The notes beneath the pieces were generated by a model that did no database searches, was not told the origin of the DNA, and worked only from the letters and a program-made list of their open reading frames with translations. Made by a program: the position numbers and the translations under genes. A DNA stretch of 64,000 bases from Cystobasidiopsis lactophilus (lineage: Eukaryota > Basidiomycota > Agaricostilbomycetes > Agaricostilbales > Chionosphaeraceae): NCBI GenBank assembly GCA_001599975.1, contig BCIO01000002.1, forward strand, positions 124,001-188,000, written 5' to 3'. Shown piece after piece: positions 24,115-34,762 of the stretch; the stretch's first letter is position 1, and each line of letters begins with the position of its first letter.

Positions 24115-25032
24115 ATGGCCCTCCCATCGAATGTCCCTACCGGTCCCAAAAATGCCTCGGCCTACCCGTTGCGCCCTCTTTTGCAGAATCCCCAGTACAG
24201 ATTGAATGCGGCGCTTTCGTGTTACGAATCTGCCTTTTACGTTATGCGCCGTCACTCAAAAGGTACGCGCCTCCCTTTAGAAAGCTCCACGCACGCGCTA
24301 ATCAGCTCGGACAGATGCTGCCCTTCATTTGAAGAAACTGGTCCTCGGAGGTTTTTGCTCATCTGCCTGTTCGGTCTGACACATGTCGTATTCAGGCTAT
24401 TCACGCTTATCTGGAGATTGCCGAGTCCAGCAATCCTGGCCGAGATGCTTTGGAGGCTAAGGTTTCAAAGATCAGGGAGGCGTTTCAGGAGGCAAGGTTT
24501 TCTTTCGTAGGCTTGTTGTTCCACCTCCCTCATGTCATATCAAGCTTCAAGCCGCCGCAATTCAATATACTGAGTGGTGGCAAGACAAGGTCAAAGCGTT
24601 GCCAACCGGAAAACCCGGCGAGGAAGCATTGGTCGTGGCGTCAGCTGAAATGGGGTGGGTTAAGGGCGACCCGCCCTTCGGAGTTACTCTCGTTAATGCC
24701 ACGCTGTTCATCGAAGAGGTAGGTTGGTTCTTTCAAGAGCAGCCTAAAGTAGCCAACGCTAGACAAAGCTCGGCAAATTGATCGCGATTGTTCTCTCGCC
24801 CCAAGAGCCTCAGCCTGCAAGGGAGAGATCCTTCGATATGATCCTCCGCATTCTCCTTCATCCAAAAGTAGCCCCCGCGCAGCAAAGGCATGCTCCGATG
24901 GAAGGGTCTGCCCCCGAAACACCGACCAAGTGGGCTGCCATGTCTGCAGTCGAGCAGGCGGAATATTTTAGAGAGCGTTGGTGGAGCGAGAAGTTGCGCG
25001 ATATAGATTTGCGCCGCAAGCCTGCGAGCTAA
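24115..25032 (+). CDS. Hypothetical protein, orphan family (copy 2)
   Basis: Unrecognised protein of about 230 residues. The frame starts MALPSNVPTGPKNASAYPLR, then NPQYRLNAALSCYESAFYVM, DAALHLKKL, AIHAYLEIAESSNPGRDALE, AKVSKIREAFQEA, IKLQAAAIQYTEWWQDKVKA, EEALVVASAEMGWVKGDPPF, ATLFIEELGKLIAIVLSPQE, RERSFDMILRILLHPKVAPA and a C-terminal charged helix ending RDIDLRRKPAS. It is helix-rich, without signal or membrane segments; an in-frame upstream ATG at 23986 would add a poorly structured leader. The helical N-terminal part faintly recalls MIT-like bundles, but I do not press this. The block up to LLHPK parallels the orphan at 16896-17665. Four short introns. Confidence 0.6.
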
Positions 25033-25737
25033 CAGCGTCTTGGCCCCGTCTCTCTTGTACATATATGATCGCTTCCTTCCTTCCCCATTTGTACTACCAC
25101 CGACCACCATCTTTGCCACCCGCCACCATTTCACTGTAGGCTCTCGACCTCTTGCGACGACGTATGGAACGGTGCATGCAGATTCAGCTTGAGTGTCCTT
25201 CTGCAGTGGGAACTTGTCTATTTTGGAGAACAAGCTGGGAGAGGGAGGCGAACAAGGTGACAGCGACTGCGGGACGAAATCGGCCCTATTGGGGGCCAGC
25301 TCAGCTGTAACGATGTGACTACTACTGAGCCTCCGAATCAATGGATCCTTGAGAAGATGGGACTGACGCACCTGATTGACAAAGCTGCCTTCTAAGAGTC
25401 TGGCCACCCTGCCCTGCACTCCTCGGCCGTCCCTCTGTCGCTCCCAGCAACAAGGCTGACTTCACTTGAAGCCTTCTCCAGAGTACATTGATCCAGTTCA
25501 AAGCCAGGCCAGATGGCAGGCGGAGGCGGGAAGCGCAACATCAGTGCAGCGCGACAAAATCAGCATTGGCTCGATCGCCTGCCCAACAACAGCCATCCAG
25601 GTGCGGCCAGTGATCACAAGGCAGTCCAAGACAGTCAACAATCAGTCCAACAGCCACCAACCACAATCATCCAAGTCGCCGTCCGACTCCAAGCAAAATT
25701 GTTGTTGCCCACCTTCGTCCAGCCGCCGCCGCCCAAA
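25033..25737. other. Intergenic region upstream of MMS19
   Basis: About 705 bases between two same-strand genes. A minus-strand frame of 228 codons covers 24733-25419, but it is antisense to the end of the orphan gene and has no recognisable motif. Bases 25590-25700 are rich in CAA/CAG-like triplets (cagtccaacagccaccaacc), probably 5' untranslated sequence of MMS19. Confidence 0.4.
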
Positions 25738-28700
25738 ATGTCGATACCCGCGCCGGCGAGTTTGGTGGAGAGCTACCTGCACGTAGCGCCCGAGGACATC
25801 CCCGCGTGCCCGTTCCCAGCCCAGTTGGCCGAGCACATCCAGGCCAGAGCGGTCACCTTGGCCGGCATCATCAAATTGCTGGCCGACGCTTTGACGAGCG
25901 AGGACGCCAAGAAGCGCGCAAGAGGTCGGTTCTCGCCATCTTTGCAGCTGTCTACTACGAGGGCTCAATTGGCATGAGCTGTCAGGCATCTCCCTGGTCT
26001 CGCACCTGGTCGAAAAGCTCCCTGCGAACTTCATCACCCGGCAAGAAAGTGCGGCTTTCACTGCCTGCCTTTGACCATTCAGTCTACTTGGCTAATGAAG
26101 ACCCACAGCCCGCCACTTGACCGACTTCTTCGCTTCCGAATCGACCTTGCACGCCGAGAGCGTAGTCGAGGCCTGCCATGGCTTGATGGCGCTCGCCAAG
26201 CTGCCCACTTTTGGCCAGGGCGATGCCAGCCAAGTCTGCAAAGCGTGAGCAGGTTGCTATCCCATTCACCAACAGGAATGAACTGTGAATCTGGCACAGG
26301 CTATTCCAATATTTGGAGATGACAAAGTACCACCAAGGCACTCGCTTCTTCGTTTACTCTTTGATCGACGTATTGTTGTCGCACCAACGAGCAGGTGGGT
26401 TGATTTTACTTCAAGGATTGCCTCGGACAGACCTTTACTCGACTTCGCAACCCACAGCCCTGCAGTCCATGGGCACCACTTTCCTCAAAGGCTACTGCGC
26501 GCTGGCCGAGGGCGAGAAGGACCCGCGCAACTTGAAGCTCGGGTTCGCCATCGACAAGGTCCTGCTCATCGAGTTCGACATCGCCGACGCCGTCGAGGAG
26601 CTGTTCGACATCACGTTCTGCTACTTTCCCATCACCTTCACCCCGCCGCCGGACGACCCTTATGGCATCTCCAGCGAGGAACTCCAAGCGTCTTTGAAGT
26701 ACGGTCTTGAGCTTTGTTCCGGCCTGTGTGACAATCTCTAATGCAGGCGACCGCAGAGAGGCACTGGCATCTAATCTTCTCTTTGGCCCACTGGCTATGC
26801 CTCTGATCCTTGACAAGCTTTCGGCGTCCTCTGTATCCGCCAAGGTTCGTAGTTCGCCTCCACCAGCTTGGTAAAGCTCAGAGAAAGGCGGTGATCGAAC
26901 AGAGCCAAAGCCTCAACCTCGTCATCTCTGGCTTTCCCGTGTATGGCCAAGCCGCAGTCCAAGAGTACGGCAAGCTTTTCTGGGAAGCCTTGAGTATCGA
27001 GGTCTTCCGGGCCACCTCGCCCGAACTCGAAGAGCTGGCGCTGCAGGCCATGAGCGTCCTCCTCCGCACGCTCTACCCCGACCCGACCGACGCGGACTCG
27101 GCCGACGTCAACATGGTCGAGGCCAACCCGAACCTCAAGGGCGTGGCGGAGGAGCTGGCCAAGAACTGCGCGCAGGAGATGCGCGAGGCGGAGAAGACCA
27201 ACGCCAAATCGGCGGCCAAGATCCTCTGCGCGGCCGTGTCGGCCTCCCGTGGGTGCACATCCACAATCAGATGTAACACATCTCAGGTTATCGTCCACCC
27301 ACAGACCTACTGGCCCGCTTTGTGCTTCAGAGGGCGATGCCGGTCTTGGTGGAGCTGCTGAAGAGCGCGGACCACGCCTCGTCAAGGGCGTCCATCATTG
27401 ACCACATCGGCGCCGTTTTCAAGAGCATGCGGGACGTCTCATCTCCGGATGTGACGCCTTTGAAGCCCTTTCAAGATGAAGTGCTGAGCATCTTGGTATC
27501 CGCTTCGAAGAATGCCACCACTTCCGAAGCGGCGCTCGGTGCCTTGGTGGAGATGTTCCAGCTCCCAGATTTGCTCTCGCCGGAGGAGAAGTCGTTCCTC
27601 ATCTCCTCCTTCAACGATCACATCAAGGATGGCCATTCGGACTCGTTTGAATCCGCGCTGAGCGGGTTGATCAACCTCAGCTCGCTAGCGACCAAAGAAA
27701 TCAGCCAGTCCAGCTTGCCCTTGCTCCTGGCTCAGCTTCCTTCCGATGCATCTTCCTCTCAGACCGACTATCGGACCGCCCTCAATGCGCTCGTCCGCCT
27801 CTGCTTGCCCACCGAGCTCTTTGACATTTTCATCATCCGCATCTCATACCGCCTCGATTCCGCCATGCACTCAGTCGATAACACCCTCTATGTCCACCAC
27901 CTGTTGGTCGCTCTACAAGCCGCCATCAAGGCCAAGGGCAACTTGAGCTTACCTGATGTGACCAAGTCGGCCGACAAGCTGATCAAGAAGCTCTTTGGAC
28001 TTTTTGTACCGCAAAAGCCAGTAGCAGATCCGAGAATAGCAGAGGACGTCGGCAAGGTTCTCGTGCTCCTGGTCCAATCTCTTGGCGAACCGTGAGCTGC
28101 TTTACGTCTTGAGTGAAGCGGCCCTAAAAGTCCAGGAATCGACCAGGGAGCAACTCCAACTTTCTAATGCATTGGGTTCTGCCTTGTGGAAGCAGAACTT
28201 GTCTGCGCTTCTTGGGTCTCAGCAGGCGGATCAATCGCTGTTTGCCGATACAGCAAATCTGGCTCCGTCTATTCTGGTCGCTTACAGCATTCTCCCGCTA
28301 CGCCCCACAGCTCTCCAAGCATTGGATAGCACCAAGGTGTTTGAGCTAGTAGCGGATTTTGCGACAAAGTCCGCTAACGCTCAACTCCGCCGGGCCGTCT
28401 GTTTGCTTCTCGCCTCTTTGAGCAACAAGCTTGGTGCGGGTGAGTCTTATCGTCATATTTGCCCTTCATATGTCTCACCGGTTGCTATAGGGGCACTGGC
28501 AGAGCCGATTAAAAGTTTGGAAGATCGATTGCTCGCTGCGACAGCAGCAGACGAGAAGACTGTTACTCTCCTGCTCCTCTCTTGGATCGCCCACGGGTTG
28601 ATTGTTCGAAGCGATCCTGTTGGATACCGGCTTGTGGATCAGTTTGTCAGCTTCTGTGCCGATCCGGAAGTGGCCGAACCAGCGGCAAAGGCTCTGGAGG

Positions 28701-29438
28701 TCGCCGGCCAAGACGAGGAGGCATTGGTGAAGGCGAATCATGCCGTTATCAAGGTGCGTCTGACCTGATTTCATCCGTCTATTGTTTTGTTGGCCCACCC
28801 GCCAAGCACAGCTGTTATACAAGCAACGATATTGCTCGACTACCTTGCAAAAGCTTCTGAAGCGCTCCGAGGGAGCTTCCGGTTCGTTGGATATCCTCCA
28901 TATGAGCATATCACACTCATCCTCCGGGACAGCGCCCGAGCAAGCCAACTTTGTGGTCGGATTGGCTGCTCTGTCAAGGTGCATGCCTAAGCAATTCTGC
29001 ATCACCGAGATGCCCAAGGTCAGTCATACCGCTTGTCTGTTGCGCAATTCTGATTCAATGTGCGAGCAGCATCTGAGCCTTTTCATGCGCACACTGTCGA
29101 TCACGGACTCAGACCTGCGATGCAACGTCTTGGATACCATTTCCATCCTGGTGGCCGAGGCGCCGGACACGATTGCCGACCACACGCATCAACTCATCCC
29201 TAGCTTGCTGGACATTGCCAACCCATCATCGAAGACGGCGCGGACCAGCAGTCCCGAGGAGCGAGTGGCAGCTCTCAAGTGCCTGGCGCTCTTCCCGACG
29301 CACGTCAAATTCCTCGCCATCCAAAACCAAAAGCAAACGGTGCTGAGAAGGCTCGGGGTCTGCGTGGATGACAAGAAGAAGGCGGTCCGGCGCGAGGCCG
29401 TGGACTGCCGGGCCATGTGGTTTCAACTGACAGCTTGA
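25738..29438 (+). CDS. MET18: MMS19/Met18 HEAT-repeat protein of the cytosolic Fe-S targeting complex
   Basis: Adaptor of the cytosolic iron-sulfur assembly (CIA) targeting complex, which hands Fe-S clusters to DNA polymerases, helicases and primase. The start at 25738 (MSIPAPASLVESYLHVAPED) is followed by LLADALTSEDAKKRAR and TDFFASESTLHAESVVEACH. The diagnostic family block is KLGFAIDKVLLIEFDIADAV, EELFDITFCYFPITFTPPPD, DPYGISSEEL near 26540-26680. The long remainder is alpha-helical HEAT repeats (LEELALQAMSVLLRTLYPDP, VSSPDVTPLKPFQDEVLSIL, TKSADKLIKKLFGLFVPQKP) ending with RRLGVCVDDKKKAVRREAVD, typical of the family's last repeats. About 1,100 residues and roughly eight introns. Its stop lies 18 bases from the stop of the convergent UBC7 gene. 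Confidence 0.9.
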
Positions 29439-29456
29439 GAACTGTAACCCAAGACC

Positions 29457-30259
29457 TTATAGCCCCAGCTGCTGTCGCACTTGGCTCCGTATCCGGGCCT
29501 CGTATTCGGCCTTGTTCGTCCTGTAAACCTTCTGCAATCGAGAGTCAGCTTTGCTTGACCTGGCCTGAGCGGCAAACGCACGCTAGCATCTCTGTCCGAG
29601 GTACGACATGATAAGGATCGAGTCAGACCGGTGATCTGAAAGAGGAAACGCACATGTTCGCTCCACTTTCGACGTTGGGTTCAGCCAGCATGCTGATAAC
29701 GCTCAACAAGATCCTAGGCCGAAAGTCGGTCAGCCCCGGACTCAAGGAAAGGGACGGCGCAAGGAACTGACTTCTCAACACTCTGGACGGGCGACCAGCG
29801 CTCCGAGGCCGACTCGTAGTGCATCGGGTCGTCGCCTGGAGAGTGGAGGATGGAAATGCACACTTCGCCATTCGCGTAAATGTTGGGGTGGAAGATGGGC
29901 GGGTCGAACTTCATCTGTGCCGATCACTTGAGCAATAGGAAAGGCAGGCAGGGAAGCCGACAGACCTTGGGTGGGTTCAGGGGGTAGTCTCGAGGGAAGG
30001 TGAGCGTGGCAACGAAGACGCCGCCTTCGAAGGGCGTGTCCTCGGGTCCTCGAATGAGCGCTTCCCAAACAAAGAAGTCGTCCTCCGTTCTCGGCCCAGC
30101 GATGAACATCTCGTCGTCGTCCTTGGATTGGGAGAGCTGCTTGTACTAGAGATGATCGAGGGCGTCGTGTGAGCTGGTAACTTTGGCAGGAGGCGCTCGG
30201 ATGGCGCTCACCTCGACCATCAGACGCTTGAGAGCGCCGGCTGCTAGCTTGTTCGTCAT
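29457..30259 (-). CDS. UBC7: Ubiquitin-conjugating enzyme E2, Ubc7/UBE2G2 type
   Basis: E2 enzyme of ER-associated degradation, acting with RING ligases of the Hrd1/Doa10 kind at the ER surface. The start at 30259 reads [20 protein letters not shown], then [60 protein letters not shown] and [20 protein letters not shown]. The cysteine in GEVCISILH is the catalytic one, and the acidic insertion after it ([19 protein letters not shown]) marks the Ubc7/G-type class. After two further short introns the protein ends [27 protein letters not shown]. About 170 residues, normal for the family, with no membrane tail, so it would need a Cue1-like anchor. It is divergent from the arginyl-tRNA synthetase. 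Confidence 0.93.
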
Positions 30260-30364
30260 TTCGGTGCTCGTTGAAGGTCAAAAAGCGAGGGAGAGAGGTC
30301 AGCGGCCATCTGTCACCGATTTTGCGAACTCCTTGCGACAGATTGACTCAAAACTTCCTTCAAC

Positions 30365-32754
30365 ATGTTTTGGTGGCAATCAGCCAGCAAAATCCAACCT
30401 GTTGCTTCTCAGGCGTTTCTCTACGAGCGTCTTCTTCAAGTCCAAAATGACCACGCTCGAGCTCATGGCCAAGCTGAGCCACAAGCTGCCGCCCGTCGAA
30501 AATTCTGACCCTTCGACAAGCGCGTTGGACGCTTTCAAGCAGGCCGCCGCAGAGGGCCTGGCGGGCGCCCTGGGCGTGCCCATCCAAGCTGCTTTCGATG
30601 GCATGGAGATTGGCAAGAAGGGCGTCGACTTGAACTTCCCCATTCCAAAATTTCGCATCAAGGGCAATCAGCAACAGCTGGCGAAGGACGTTGTCGAAAA
30701 GGTCTGCTGATTGACACTTCCAAGATGAGTCTGAGCTGACCGCAAGATGCAGTTTCAACCCAACGACTACATTTCCAAAGTCGAGGCATCGGGCATCAAC
30801 GTCTGCTTCACCTGCAAGACTGAGACTTTGGCTTCCCTTGTCCTCAACCAGATCAACGAGCGCTCGCACCTTCTTCCAGAGGTGGGCTTTTTTTACGCCG
30901 TTGACTTCTCCTTTCGTTCGAGGTCTCACCTGGTCGAACAGCCGTCCTTCGGGTCCAACTCGCTCCACAAGGGCAAGAAAGTCATTGTCGAGTTCTCATC
31001 CCCCAACATTGCCAAACCTTTCCACGCCGGCCATTTGCGGTCAACAATCATCGGTGCCTTCCTCAGCAATTTGTACGCGGCGAACGGGTGGGAAGTGGTC
31101 AAGATGAACTATCTCGGGGACTGGGGCAAGCAGTTTGGTGCGTCGACCCCACATGAGGCATTCAGAGAGCACACCAGCTGAGCATTCCTCTGTGTGTGTC
31201 TAGGGATTCTATCAATCGGGTTCAAGAAGTACGGCTCGGAAGCTTCGCTAAAGACAGACGCCATCACCCACCTTTACGACGTGTACGTCAAGATCAACAA
31301 GGACGCCAATGCCGAAGTGGAAGCGCACATTCTCAAGAGCCGAGCCGATCGTCGAGCAGCGGGTGACGCCGCCGTCCCAGCAGACGACGTGAAGCCCACA
31401 AAAGAGGAGGAGGAGGCGGCCAACAATGCCAGCGACATCCACACCTCGGCCCGCAACGTCTTTCTGCAGATGGAAAATGGTAAGGGTGCCCTCTGAAGAC
31501 GGATGGATCTTACTCATCTCTCCACAGGCGAGAAGGAGGAGCTGGCGCTCTGGCAGCGATTCCGCGACCTCTCCATCGTCAAGTACAAGGAGATCTACCA
31601 GCGCCTCAACGTCGGCTTCGATGTCTACTCCGGAGAGTCGCAAGTGTCTGTGGAGGGTCAGCGGGAAGCGATCACCCAGCTCATGCAGAAGGGCATCGCG
31701 AAAGAGGACAAGGGCGCGCTGGTCGCCGACCTCGAGGCCTACAAGATGAACAAGATCATTGTCCGCAAGCGCGACGGGACGTCAACCTACATCTCTCGAG
31801 ATATCGCCGGCGCAAAGGAGCGGTTCGAGAAGTACAACTTTGACAAGATGATCTATGTGGTAGCTGTTCGTCCATCTCCCGGTCTTTCTTTTTTTCTATC
31901 ACTCCTCTGATGGTTTGCGGTGCAGTCCCAACAAGACCTACACAATGCTCAGCTTTTCAAAGTCTTGGAGCTCATGGGGTACGACTGGGCCAATCGCCTC
32001 GAGCACATCAACTTTGGCATGATCACCGGCATGTCGACCCGCAAAGGCACAGCGGTGTTCTTGGAGCAGATCCTCAACGAAGCGAAAGAAGTGATGCACG
32101 AGCAGATGAAGAAGACGGAAGACAAGTACGCCCAGATCGAGGACCCCGAGTTCACCGCGGACGTGCTCGGCATGAGCTCGGTCAAGATTCAAGATCAGGC
32201 CGCCAAGCGGTACGGCTAGCTTTTCATGCTCATACAAGACGTCCGAGCTGACGCTTCTGACTTAGGGTTAACAACTACGCTTTCGATTGGACCCGGATGA
32301 CCAGCTATCTTGGCGACACTGGGCCGTAAGCTCGCCCATTCTGGCGTCTCCAGTCGTGCTCACTTTTGTATCCAGGTACCTACAATACGCGCACGTTCGA
32401 CTGAGCTCAATCGTGCGCAAGTCCGGCCCCGAGGTCACTTTGCCACCCGTTGCCGATATCTGCCAGGCCGTCCGCACCGAGCTCCTCACCGAGCCCAAGG
32501 CCCGCGAGGTCATGCTCATCCTCGCCACCTACCCGGACACTGTCAAAATGGCGCTCAAGGGTTCGGAACCGAGCACCATAGTGTCTTGGTGCTGGCGGCT
32601 CACCCACGCCATCAGCAGCGCCTACGAGGTACTGTTGGTGCGCAACCAAGAGCCGGACGTTGCCGTTGCTCGCCTGTTCTTGTATGTCTGTGCTCGGGAT
32701 GCTCTCGGGGCGGCCATGCGCCTTCTGACTTTGACTCCGCTCGAGCGCATGTAA
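30365..32754 (+). CDS. Arginyl-tRNA synthetase, probably cytosolic and mitochondrial
   Basis: Class I synthetase that charges tRNA-Arg. The cytosolic start is the ATG at 30447 ([16 protein letters not shown]). Blocks in order: the N-terminal tRNA-contact domain, [20 protein letters not shown] (the HIGH-type motif is FHAGHL) near 30990, [12 protein letters not shown], an acidic insertion [77 protein letters not shown] (the KMSKS equivalent is MSTRKG), [20 protein letters not shown], the anticodon-binding helices, and the family's usual end [11 protein letters not shown]. An ATG at 30365 followed by a 47-base GTGGCA...CTCAG intron joins in frame to [17 protein letters not shown], a leader like a mitochondrial presequence, so two protein forms are likely. 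I placed the feature start at that ATG. Confidence 0.92.
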
Positions 32755-33001
32755 TGATACCAATTGCTTTTCGCTGAGAACTCTGTAGGGAAGTTCAAAC
32801 CTACAATGTGTGACCCTTCGCTTCCACCTGTACTTTGTCAAACTACTCTTGGACAGACTCCACGGTCAGTCGACTGGAATCGACTTGCTTGCCAGCTTCG
32901 GGATGGACCACCCCGGTGCTCGCCCAGTCTCTGACCTGTTCTCTGTCTCCGGCCACCTGCATGAGAACTTGCTTCCCGTTGACCTCGTAAATTTTCGATC
33001 T

Positions 33002-34702
33002 CTACGGGGTCAAGTCGCCTCCAATCTTGGTCTTGGTCTCGTGGAACAGCTGCTTGGTACGGGCCCACAACCCGAGCTGGCGCTTTCCACGGAGCTTCAT
33101 AGTAGCAGCTTTGTGCTGGCCAGTGGAGTCGCCCTCGACTATGTCGGTTCTGGAAGCGGCAAAGGCTCCGGATTTGGGGTGCTCGACCGTGGCTGTGGCG
33201 ACCAGGCGCGATCCAATCCTGGACAAAACGTCTGGAACGGTAATCTGCAGGCTATAGACTATGAGCATTTAGAGACGTCTGGGGTACAGATGCTTGCCTT
33301 TTGGACCGTGAGAGTGCCAAAATTGGTTCCAGAGAGAGCCCTGTTGCCTTTGTAGTGCGAATGTAGCTGGTGTGTACAGGCGACGGGGATGGGACGCGGT
33401 GAAACGCCCATGATGGAGTCCAAGATTGAGAATCCGGTCTTCTGTATGCCTTGGCAATCAGTGCCATAACGCAAATGCAAGCAAACAACTCACTAAGTCT
33501 TCATTGGAGCTCAAGCTCAGGGTGCCATTCACTTCGAACTGAGTCCCGTTTCTATTTCGGACCGCAAGCTGAGAGGGCAGGTAGGAGTTGTTGGAGTACT
33601 CCAGGTAATCCACACTGTTGAGACTGCATTTGTGCGCCCTGGGTGGCGGAGAAAGCCGAGTTGACACGAAAGGGACATCCGCCTGAGAGTCAGTCAGTCT
33701 TTAGATAACATACCGACACGTGAAAACCCACAGGGAACACCTTTTGGTGGGCCGAGACAGGCGACTTCTTGCCGGTTTTGATGAAGGAGATGATCATGGG
33801 CAAGAAGTCGTCCCAGGTGGGCGGGAGGTTGCTTTGCATTGCGTCAACGCGAGCCCTGGAAGCGGTGAAAAACATAAGCTCACCAGTCGACCGTGGTCAC
33901 AGCCGGACTATCACTCTCGCAGAGCAGAAAAGATTTGATAGGGCTGATTTGAGGCTGCGGTGAGACCGATAGGACCAAGCGGCAGTTAACGTGCCGTTTT
34001 GACCGGAGACTATGTTTGTTCGGTGCTGCCCCCAAAGGTGCAAACTCTGGCTGTTCAATGCCATTAGATTGTTCAGACACGAATGAGAAATCCTCCCACC
34101 CTAAGTTGCAAACGAGCCCAGAGCAAATGTGCCATGCTGCCATCTTTTGCCGGCGTCTCCAAGTTGACCTCGGTGATTTGGACCGCCTCACCCGTCGCTG
34201 CCTCGAGAACCTCCTTCTCTGCTGTTCTCGTGGTGAATAGCGAGACGGGAAAATAGAGTGTAAAGACGACAACGGGCATGCCGGAGGCAGCGCTCAGGGC
34301 GCGACAGAAGGCCTGTGTTTTGCAGTTGGCGCGACCGATGAAAGCGAGCGAAGAAGTCAGGCGTTTTATGACGGACCCATCCGGCAAGATCTCGCCCTCG
34401 TCGAGAATGTCCGGATATAAATCGAGGGCACCAGCTTGTTCGGCAAGATGGAGCCATTCTGGATTCGAGGTGAGCCAACTTTGGGCAGCAATCGGAAAGA
34501 AGGTTTCACAGGAGGTCCACAACCCCTCTGCACTGTCGACTGGTGAGACCTTGGGGCTGCCGGAGACGGACGAGATAGGAGAGTGGAAGCTGGACGGGCC
34601 GGCAAATGGGGGGAGAGAAGAGGTGGCGGCGGTCGAAGACTCAGCAGCCAAGACTGTTTCTGCCGTTTTCAATGGGTAAAAGGCCAGCGTGCGTTCCAGC
34701 AT
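33002..34702 (-). CDS. Hypothetical protein next to repeat copy 1
   Basis: A multi-exon gene that I do not recognise. The start at 34702 reads MLERTLAFYPLKTAETVLAA, followed by a serine/proline-rich stretch, then LWTSCETFFPIAAQSWLTSN, ALDLYPDILDEGEILPDGSV, CKTQAFCRALSAASGMPVVV, FTLYFPVSLFTTRTAEKEVL, and later exons RVDAMQSNLPPTWDDFLPMI, SLNSVDYLEYSNNSYLPSQL, AVRNRNGTQFEVNGTLSLSS, and ITVPDVLSRIGSRLVATATV. The frame stops with TAG at 33002-33004, but after that stop the same frame continues open for about 52 codons (KIYEVNGKQVLMQVAGDREQ, VRDWASTGVVHPEAGKQVDS) to 32843. The piece AFCRALSAASGMPVVVF faintly recalls the helices of the neighbouring cyclin-like genes, but this is not convincing. Its 5' end abuts the dispersed repeat at 34763. 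A real gene is likely; no function is proposed. Confidence 0.5.
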
Positions 34703-34762
34703 GCCCTTTGGAACGCTGGTGGAGGTGAAGGCTGGGCACGAGCGATTTAAACCCCATTGGGC

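Noticed and set aside
24733-25419. 228-codon minus-strand frame
   Set aside because: Antisense to the last exons of the orphan gene at 24115-25032, with no motif and no sensible flanking exons.
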